Source: Betaproteobacteria bacterium (GTDB lineage Bacteria > Pseudomonadota > Gammaproteobacteria > Burkholderiales > Thiobacillaceae). Taken from it: a stretch of 11,599 nt of DNA. The stretch covers positions 1-11,599 of the forward strand of contig VGVU01000036.1 of assembly GCA_016873905.1 (NCBI GenBank). The letters are read 5' to 3'. The stretch's first letter is position 1, and each line of letters starts with the position of its first letter. The notes beneath the pieces are model-generated. The model worked only from the letters and a program-made list of their open reading frames with translations. It ran no database searches and was not told where the DNA came from. The position numbers and the translations under genes are program-made. Of this stretch, positions 7,092-11,599 are shown piece by piece.

Positions 7092-7934
7092 TTATTTGCT
7101 GGAATCCAGCCCCAGCCTTTGCCAGATCCCGGTCGTCAGTGCCGCCTGATTCAAGGTGTAGAAGTGCAGCCCGGGCGCGCCGCCGGCGAGCAGGCGTTCG
7201 CACAGGGTGCTGACAAAGTCCAGTCCGAAGGCCTTGATTGAGGCGGTGTCGTCGTAATAACTTTCCAGTTTCTTGGCCAGCCAGCGCGGGATCTCGGCAC
7301 CGCACAGGGCGGAGAAACGCGCCAGTTGCGCATAGTTTGAGATGGGCATGATGCCGGGCACGATGGGGATGGTGATGCCGCGCGCGTGGCATTCATCGAC
7401 AAAGTTGAAATAGGCATCGGCGTTGAAAAAATATTGGGTGATGGCAGCGTTGGCGCCGGCCTCGACCTTGCGCTTGAAGTTGGTCAGATCGTCGCCCCAG
7501 CCCCGGGCCTGAGGGTGCATCTCGGGGTAGGCCGCAACCTCGATCTCGAACCAGTCGCCGGTCTCGGCGCGGATGAATTCCACCAGTTCGTTGGCGTAAC
7601 GGAAGGCGCCGGGATCCGCCATGCCGGAGGGGAGGTCGCCGCGCAGGGCGACGATGTGGCGGATATTGTTGGCCTTGTAGGTCTCCAGAATGCTGCGGAT
7701 GTTGTCGCGGGTGGAGCCGACGCAAGACAGGTGCGGCGCAGCAGCCAGCCCCTCGCTCTGGATCTCGAGTACGGTTTCCAGGGTGTTCGATTGCGTGGAA
7801 CCGCCTGCGCCGAAGGTGACGGAGAAAAACTTGGGCTTGAGAGGCGCCAGTTGGGCGCGCACGCTGCGCAGTTTTTCCATGCCCTCGGGGGTTTTGGGCG
7901 GAAAGAATTCCATGCTGAAGCTGCGGTCGGTCAT
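7092..7934 (-). CDS. metF: 5,10-methylenetetrahydrofolate reductase (MetF)
   Basis: This cytoplasmic FAD enzyme reduces 5,10-methylene-THF to 5-methyl-THF, the methyl donor for methionine synthesis. The 280-aa product is a single TIM barrel, close to the 296 aa of E. coli. It begins SMEFFPPKTPEG with the catalytic glutamate at E9. It also has SVTFGAGGST (about 38-47), HLSCVGST (about 68-75) and IVALRGDLP with the FAD/folate aspartate D100. VPGIMPISNY and the LHFYTLN segment near the C-terminus are also characteristic. It lies 51 bp downstream of the VIT1-like gene on the same strand. The leader is rich in C and A, with no Shine-Dalgarno sequence, and has no room for a SAM or SAH riboswitch. 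Identity is secure; its regulation is not visible. Confidence 0.96.
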   Translation of the reverse strand: MTDRSFSMEFFPPKTPEGMEKLRSVRAQLAPLKPKFFSVTFGAGGSTQSNTLETVLEIQSEGLAAAPHLSCVGSTRDNIRSILETYKANNIRHIVALRGDLPSGMADPGAFRYANELVEFIRAETGDWFEIEVAAYPEMHPQARGWGDDLTNFKRKVEAGANAAITQYFFNADAYFNFVDECHARGITIPIVPGIMPISNYAQLARFSALCGAEIPRWLAKKLESYYDDTASIKAFGLDFVSTLCERLLAGGAPGLHFYTLNQAALTTGIWQRLGLDSSK

Positions 7935-7985
7935 TGTGTGTCCCGTGGATTGGTGGCGTGGCGGTTGGTGTTGTGGCGGCAGATT

Positions 7986-9005
7986 CTAGCCCAAGCTGAC
8001 GCCGAGTATGCGCCCAAGCAGCCAGGTCAGGCTGCCGGCGGAGGCGCCGATGGCCAGCATGCGCAGGCCGCTGCGGAGGGCGCCGCGGCCGGTGAAGAGG
8101 CTGATGGCGGCGCCAATGCCAAATAGCGCCGTGCCGGAGATCGCCAGGGTGAGGGGTAATGGGGCGCTATCGGTGAGCCACCAGGGCAGCAGTGGCAGGG
8201 CGGCACCGAGGGCGAAGGCGGCGAAGGAGGACAGTCCCGCGCCCCAGGGCGAACCGAGCTCGGCGGGGTTAAGGCCCAGTTCTTCGCGGGCCAGGGTGTC
8301 GAGCGCCTGTTTCGGGTCGGCGATGAGCCGGGTGGCCAAGGCAATGGCCTCGTCCCGCGGGATGCCCTTGGCCTCGTAGATCAGGGCAAGTTCAGCCGCC
8401 TCTTCCTGCGGATAGAAGGCCAGCTCTTCCGCCTCCAGGCCGATCTGGTATTCATAAAACTCGCGCTGAGTGCGCACCGAGATGTATTCACCTGCGGCCA
8501 TTGATCCGGCACCGGCGAGCAGGCCGGCGAGGCCGGTGAGCAGCACCATCTCGGGCGCCGCGCCCGCGCCGGCGACACCCAGGATTAACGCGGCGTTCGA
8601 TACCAGGCCGTCATTGATGCCGAAGACGGCCGCGCGCAAGTTGCCACCGTCCGGGGTGCGATGCCGTGTCTCGAGCGCGCCGGGGAGGGTCAGGCCATGG
8701 CCCGGATGACGGTACAGGCTCATGCCGCGCACCTTCATGGCGGCCAGAATACCGGTCAGTGCGCGGGGTCCGAAGGCCTTGATGAGTCGGCCCACCAGTT
8801 GGGTACGGCGGTCGGGGCTGTAGTGCGCGGGCGGGATGTGCCCCTGACGATGGGCCGCATCTGCCCAGACGCCTGCCTGTTTCTCGGCGGCGTGCGCCAT
8901 GTCCAGGAAGGTTTGCTTGAGTTGGAGATCGGGCTCGGCCGCGGCGACGCGCTGGTAGAGCCAGGCGGAGCGTTTTTCTTCCAGCCAGGAATCGAGTGCG
9001 TGCAT
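7986..9005 (-). CDS. VIT1/CCC1 family transporter with short ferritin-like N-terminus
   Basis: A 339-aa inner-membrane protein. Residues about 1-55 are two helices resembling half of a rubrerythrin/ferritin-like domain, with E9/E10, Y17, E24 and E41. From about 122 the VIT1/CCC1 domain follows. It shows AAVFGINDGLVSNAALILG (D132) and AGAGSMAAGEYIS (M169, E173), an acidic amphipathic loop (about 175-250) and three further membrane helices (about 255-274, 285-305, 312-335). Family members move Fe2+ or Mn2+; ferritin-fused relatives (MbfA) export iron. The usual ExxH metal motif of the ferritin half reads E41-K-Q-A44 here, so independent iron oxidation is doubtful. It lies 39 bp after comM. No Shine-Dalgarno sequence or iron-regulator box is evident. 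The substrate (Fe or Mn) and direction are inferred only. Confidence 0.88.
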   Translation of the reverse strand: MHALDSWLEEKRSAWLYQRVAAAEPDLQLKQTFLDMAHAAEKQAGVWADAAHRQGHIPPAHYSPDRRTQLVGRLIKAFGPRALTGILAAMKVRGMSLYRHPGHGLTLPGALETRHRTPDGGNLRAAVFGINDGLVSNAALILGVAGAGAAPEMVLLTGLAGLLAGAGSMAAGEYISVRTQREFYEYQIGLEAEELAFYPQEEAAELALIYEAKGIPRDEAIALATRLIADPKQALDTLAREELGLNPAELGSPWGAGLSSFAAFALGAALPLLPWWLTDSAPLPLTLAISGTALFGIGAAISLFTGRGALRSGLRMLAIGASAGSLTWLLGRILGVSLG

Positions 9006-9044
9006 TGGCGGCGCAGAGGGTATGAGGTGACCGATGATACGGCG

Positions 9045-10532
9045 CTAGAGCCCGCGCCGATACTGCACGGCCTCGGCGATGTGGGCGGCTTGTACACGCG
9101 GGCTGTTGCCCAGATCGGCAATGCTGCGCGCGACCTTGAGGATGCGGTGATAGGCGCGGGCCGACAGATTGAGGCGGGTGATGGCCTGCTTGAGCAGGGT
9201 CAGGGCGGCGTTGTCGGTCTCGGCATGGATCTCGATCTCGCGTCCGGAAAGGGCGCTGTTGGGCCGTCCCTGGCGTTCCTGTTGGCGGGCATGCGCGTGC
9301 AGAACGCGCTCGCGGACCGTGGCGCTTGTCTCGCCATCCCCGGCGCGGAGGAGGTCATTTTCCGGCAGTGAGGGGACCTCGACCGAGAGGTCAATGCGAT
9401 CCAGCAAGGGGCCGGAAAGGCGCGCACGGTAACGCGTTATCTGATCCGGCGTGCAGCGGCATTTGCCGGACGGATGGCCCAGATAGCCACAGGGGCAGGG
9501 GTTCATGGCCGCCACGAGCAGGAAACGGGCCGGAAAATCGGCCTGGCGTGCGGCCCGCGAGATGGTGATGTGACCGCTCTCCAGGGGTTCGCGCAAGACC
9601 TCCAGGGCCCGCCGGTCGAATTCAGGCAGTTCGTCGAGAAACAGTACGCCGTGGTGAGCCAGCGAGATCTCGCCGGGACGCGGGTTGCTGCCGCCGCCGA
9701 CCAAGGCAATGGCCGAGGCGGAATGATGGGGTGCGCGGTAGGGGCGCACGCGCCAGTAGTCTTCGATCCGGAGCCCGGCGAGGGACTGAACGGCCGCTGT
9801 CTCCAGCGCCTCGGCCTCGGTCATGGGCGGCAGGATGCCGGGCAGGCGTTGTGCGAGCATCGACTTGCCCGTTCCGGGCGGGCCGCTCAGTAACAGGGAG
9901 TGCTGGCCGGCCGCGGCAATCTCCAGGGCGCGGCGTGGCCCGCTCTGGCCTTTTACATCGGCGAGATCGAGGTACGCGGGCGGTGTCGCTGCGCTGGTGT
10001 GGGGCGGCGCGCTCAGCGGTGTGCGGCCGGTCAGGTGGGCGCATACGGCCAGCAGGGAATCGGCCGCCAGCAGGTTCGCGCCCTGGATCCGTGCCGCTTC
10101 GCTAGCGCTTTGCGTCGGCAGGATGAAGCGCCGCCCGCTGTCACCGCTAGCCAGCAGCATGGCCAGTGCCCCCCGGATGGTGCGCAGCGCGCCACCGAGG
10201 GCGAGCTCGCCGGCAAACTCGTAGTCATCCAGTGACTTGGCGGGGATCTGCCCCGAGGCCGCGAGAATGGCCAGGGCGATCGGCAGGTCGAAGCGGCCGG
10301 ATTCTTTGGGCAGATCGGCGGGGGCCAGATTGACCGTGATCCGCGAGGCGGGAAATTCGAATCCGGATTGCTGGATGGCGGCCCTGACCCGGTCACGGGC
10401 CTCGCGGACCTCAGCCTCTGGCAGGCCGACCAGCGTAAAGCCCGGCAGACCGCGGCCAAGATGCGCCTCGACGATAACCACAGGCGCCGCAAGGCCGTCG
10501 ATGGCGCGGCTATAGGCCTGAGCAAGGCCCAT
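9045..10532 (-). CDS. comM: ComM / YifB family AAA+ ATPase (Mg-chelatase-like)
   Basis: A 495-aa cytoplasmic AAA+ ATPase. ComM is known as a hexameric helicase that drives branch migration when transformed DNA integrates into the chromosome. The N-terminal ChlI-like domain runs over about residues 20-142, with GLPGFTLVGLPEAEVREARDRV. The ATPase core has Walker A GPPGTGKS (217-224) and Walker B LFLDE (297-301). A conserved four-cysteine cluster follows in MNPCPCGYLGHPSGKCRC (C346, C348, C358, C360). GPLLDRIDL and the C-terminal Mg-chelatase helical domain with LNLSARAYHRILKVARSIADL complete the family pattern. Length is typical. The ATG at 10530-10532 lies 11 bp after the ubiK stop, so the two are probably cotranscribed. 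Presence of ComM is widespread and does not itself prove natural competence. Confidence 0.95.
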   Translation of the reverse strand: MGLAQAYSRAIDGLAAPVVIVEAHLGRGLPGFTLVGLPEAEVREARDRVRAAIQQSGFEFPASRITVNLAPADLPKESGRFDLPIALAILAASGQIPAKSLDDYEFAGELALGGALRTIRGALAMLLASGDSGRRFILPTQSASEAARIQGANLLAADSLLAVCAHLTGRTPLSAPPHTSAATPPAYLDLADVKGQSGPRRALEIAAAGQHSLLLSGPPGTGKSMLAQRLPGILPPMTEAEALETAAVQSLAGLRIEDYWRVRPYRAPHHSASAIALVGGGSNPRPGEISLAHHGVLFLDELPEFDRRALEVLREPLESGHITISRAARQADFPARFLLVAAMNPCPCGYLGHPSGKCRCTPDQITRYRARLSGPLLDRIDLSVEVPSLPENDLLRAGDGETSATVRERVLHAHARQQERQGRPNSALSGREIEIHAETDNAALTLLKQAITRLNLSARAYHRILKVARSIADLGNSPRVQAAHIAEAVQYRRGL

Positions 10533-10543
10533 GAGGTGGCCCG

Positions 10544-10786
10544 TTAGTCCTGAGCGGGCGGGGCTTCAAGCCGCGCGAGGCGCGTCTCAAGCTCGGCCAG
10601 GCGTTCCTGAGCGCGGAGCAAGACGGCCGTCTGTACATCGAACTCCTCACGCGTGACCAGATCGAGTTTTGCGAACAGTCCGGCCAGTGCGGCGCGCAGG
10701 TTTTTCTCGATATCGCTGGCGGGCGACTGTGCCAGCGTGGCAGACATGCGGGCGGTAAATTCTTCGACCAGTTTGGGATTGAACAT
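10544..10786 (-). CDS. ubiK: Ubiquinone biosynthesis accessory factor UbiK (YqiC/BMFP family)
   Basis: An 80-aa coiled-coil protein. In E. coli UbiK aids aerobic ubiquinone synthesis by working with UbiJ at the lipid-linked Ubi complex. The sequence starts MFNPKLVEEFTARM and has an amphipathic N-terminal helix. REEFDVQTAVLLRAQERL and LAELETRLARLE (about residues 46-74) follow, the conserved C-terminal coiled coil of the BMFP family. The reading frame stays open upstream to 11089, but the ATG at 10784-10786 is chosen. It has an excellent GAGGAGG Shine-Dalgarno sequence 6 nt upstream, and homology begins there. It precedes comM by 11 bp. It is divergent from the TorF-like porin, across a 247-bp regulatory gap. 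Confidence 0.93.
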   Translation of the reverse strand: MFNPKLVEEFTARMSATLAQSPASDIEKNLRAALAGLFAKLDLVTREEFDVQTAVLLRAQERLAELETRLARLEAPPAQD

Positions 10787-10805
10787 AAGCGGCCTCCTCG
10801 TTTGC

Positions 10806-10835
10806 AGTGTAGCAGGAGCGTGCCGGATATGGCAC
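10806..10835 (-). promoter_or_regulatory. Candidate sigma-70 promoter for ubiK-comM
   Basis: The minus strand carries TGC-TACACT, an extended -10 (hexamer at 10806-10811). An upstream GTGCCA (10830-10835; 4 of 6 to TTGACA) lies 18 bp away. The -35 falls inside the 11-bp tandem repeats. The predicted start near 10799 leaves a very short leader before the Shine-Dalgarno sequence, which lowers confidence. Confidence 0.3.
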
Positions 10836-10857
10836 GGATGTGGCACGGATATGGCAT
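10825..10857. repeat. Three tandem 11-bp repeats containing TGGCACGG
   Basis: Three head-to-tail units read GGATATGGCAC, GGATGTGGCAC and GGATATGGCAT, a period close to one helical turn. The 10-mer TGGCACGGAT occurs at 10830 and 10841 and again at 10971, where it forms the -24 part of the sigma-54-like promoter. Because the period is 11, each GG is followed by GC after ten bases. The repeats therefore mimic sigma-54 -24/-12 spacing themselves. Confidence 0.8.
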
Positions 10858-10858
10858 G

Positions 10859-10875
10859 GAGCCTGAGATGGTGCA
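10859..10875. promoter_or_regulatory. NtrC-like enhancer site 1 (one strong half)
   Basis: The right half GGTGCA (10870-10875) is a perfect NtrC half-site. The left half, GAGCCT, matches the TGCACY consensus poorly. Its centre (10867) is 31 bp, about three helical turns, from site 2, close to the spacing of the paired glnA NtrC sites in E. coli. It is believable mainly because of site 2. Confidence 0.4.
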
Positions 10876-10889
10876 CGCGGAGCCGGTCA

Positions 10890-10906
10890 TGCACCACGCG
10901 AGTGCG
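10890..10906. promoter_or_regulatory. NtrC-like enhancer site 2
   Basis: TGCACC-N5-AGTGCG matches the NtrC consensus TGCACY-N5-RGTGCA at 11 of 12 positions. Its centre (10898) lies about 99 bp upstream of the start predicted from the sigma-54-like element, the normal distance for an enhancer-bound activator. Its left half also forms a perfect 7-bp inverted repeat with site 1 (TGGTGCA at 10869-10875, TGCACCA at 10890-10896). Confidence 0.55.
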
Positions 10907-10935
10907 CCGTTCGCAGTGGTTAATCCGGGAAAAGC

Positions 10936-10948
10936 ATTCAACCTGTTG
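10936..10948 (+). promoter_or_regulatory. IHF-like site in the sigma-54 control region
   Basis: ATTCAACCTGTTG matches the IHF consensus WATCAANNNNTTR with one mismatch, and an A/T-rich tract (10949-10969) follows. It sits between the NtrC-like sites and the -24/-12 element, centred near -55, where IHF bends DNA in sigma-54 promoters. Such matches are common by chance; position gives it weight. Confidence 0.4.
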
Positions 10949-10969
10949 TTTATAAAAAAGAATATTTAT

Positions 10970-10986
10970 CTGGCACGGATAATGCT
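10970..10986 (+). promoter_or_regulatory. Sigma-54 (RpoN) -24/-12 promoter for the TorF-like porin gene
   Basis: CTGGCACGGATAATGCT fits the consensus YTGGCACGRNNNTTGCW with one mismatch (A for the first T of TTGC). It has the obligatory GG (10972-10973) and GC (10984-10985) exactly ten bases apart. The predicted start is near 10997, about 37 nt before the porin ATG. NtrC-like and IHF-like sites lie upstream in the expected order. Confidence 0.65.
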
Positions 10987-11033
10987 TTGGAACAGGCGTG
11001 CGTTGTTGCACCGCAACTAGATTGGAGTTCGAA

Positions 11034-11599
11034 ATGAAAAAACTGACTTCTGTACTGATCCTGTCCGGATGCCTGAGCCCGATGGCCATGGCGGCCGACG
11101 CCCCGGCCTCCCCGCATACGGTGGCCTACAACATCGGCCTGACCTCGGATTACATCTTCCGGGGCATTTCGCAAAGCCAGCATGGCCCGGCCGTATCCGG
11201 CGGGGTGGACTATAGCCATGCCAGCGGACTTTATGCCGGCACCTGGGTGTCGCAACAGAAGTGGGTCAAGACGGGCGGTACGGATGCGGCCAATGATCCT
11301 TACAAGACCCAGAGCGATTGGGAGATGGACTTTTATGCCGGCTACAAGGGCAGTGCCGATACGGTGAGCTATGACCTGGGTCTGATCCGCTATTACTACC
11401 CCGGGAATGCCGTGGCAGGCCAGGTCTCTCCGGACACCACCGAGGCCTATCTGGGCCTGAGCTATGGACCGGTGACGCTGAAATACAGCCAGGCCATCTC
11501 TGACTATTTCATTGCCTGGGGCACGCTGGGCACGACCAAAACCAAGGGGTCCAACTATCTGGAACTGAATGCCACGCATGATCTGGGTAATGGCTGGGG
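11034..11599 (+). CDS. TorF family putative outer-membrane porin, N-terminal part
   Basis: The first 188 codons of a predicted outer-membrane beta-barrel; the rest is beyond the right edge. Residues 1-20 are a clear signal peptide (MKKLTS, a hydrophobic core, then SPMAMA before ADAPA). The mature part begins YNIGLTSDYIFRGISQSQHG, the signature of the TorF/Gcw_chp family (TIGR02001 type). Alternating beta strands rich in Tyr, Gly and Trp follow (DFYAGYKG, YDLGLIRYYYPG, TEAYLGLSYGPVTLKYSQ). GGAG sits about 6 nt before the ATG. The transported solute is not known for the family. The upstream sigma-54/NtrC-like region suggests induction under nitrogen limitation. Family assignment is firm; the role in nitrogen uptake is inference. 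Confidence 0.85.
   Translation, partial: MKKLTSVLILSGCLSPMAMAADAPASPHTVAYNIGLTSDYIFRGISQSQHGPAVSGGVDYSHASGLYAGTWVSQQKWVKTGGTDAANDPYKTQSDWEMDFYAGYKGSADTVSYDLGLIRYYYPGNAVAGQVSPDTTEAYLGLSYGPVTLKYSQAISDYFIAWGTLGTTKTKGSNYLELNATHDLGNGW

Noticed and set aside
7935..7985. SAM or SAH riboswitch before metF
   Set aside because: The gap is only 51 bp, C/A-rich on the transcribed strand, and lacks the paired stems of those riboswitches.
10825..10857. CRISPR-like or iteron-like array
   Set aside because: The units are only 11 bp, adjacent without spacers, and no cas or replication gene is near. A promoter-related tandem repeat fits better.
10787..11089. N-terminal extension of ubiK
   Set aside because: The frame is open, but UbiK homology and a GAGGAGG ribosome site place the start at 10786. 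The extension would run through the porin promoter and signal peptide.
10950..11579. 209-codon minus-strand frame opposite the porin
   Set aside because: The plus strand has a signal peptide, ribosome site, promoter and family signature; the antisense product has none.
1..11599. Mobile elements, tRNA or rRNA genes, defence or biosynthetic islands
   Set aside because: All sizeable intervals are filled by core genes in conserved order. No transposase, integrase, cloverleaf or terminal repeat was seen.

Overview
This window is a dense, GC-rich stretch of a proteobacterial chromosome made almost entirely of housekeeping and regulatory genes. The short Fis (81 aa), the order dusB-fis-purH, and the order comM-ubiK next to what looks like a nitrogen-regulated unit all fit a betaproteobacterium or a nearby gammaproteobacterium. 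I cannot name a species. I see no mobile element, CRISPR array, rRNA or tRNA, and no known defence system. Identities come from reading motifs, not from a database search.

Layout. Positions 1-1663 (minus strand) hold dusB-fis-purH: a tRNA-dihydrouridine synthase, a nucleoid protein and the 5' part of the bifunctional purine enzyme, which runs off the left edge. Divergent from dusB, on the plus strand, are lnt (apolipoprotein N-acyltransferase) and selD (selenophosphate synthetase). selD converges on a minus-strand series that fills 4374-10786. In transcription order this is ubiK, comM, a VIT1/CCC1 iron or manganese transporter with a short ferritin-like N-terminus, metF, a NarL/LuxR-type response regulator, and a hybrid sensor kinase with its own receiver domain. 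The right end (from 11034, plus strand) holds the first 188 codons of a TorF-family outer-membrane porin.

How the parts work together. The response regulator and hybrid kinase look like one two-component unit. A 16-bp inverted repeat with the 7-2-7 geometry of NarL-type sites overlaps a candidate extended -10 just upstream of the regulator gene, which suggests autoregulation.

The most interesting stretch is the 247-bp gap between ubiK and the porin. It carries what reads as a complete sigma-54 control region: two NtrC-like sites 31 bp apart, an IHF-like site, and a -24/-12 element with exact GG-N10-GC spacing. The -24 word TGGCACGGAT is also repeated upstream as part of a three-copy 11-bp tandem repeat. 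The inference is that this porin responds to nitrogen limitation. glnK-amtB, which lies beside comM-ubiK in other proteobacteria such as Pseudomonas aeruginosa, may follow just beyond the right edge.
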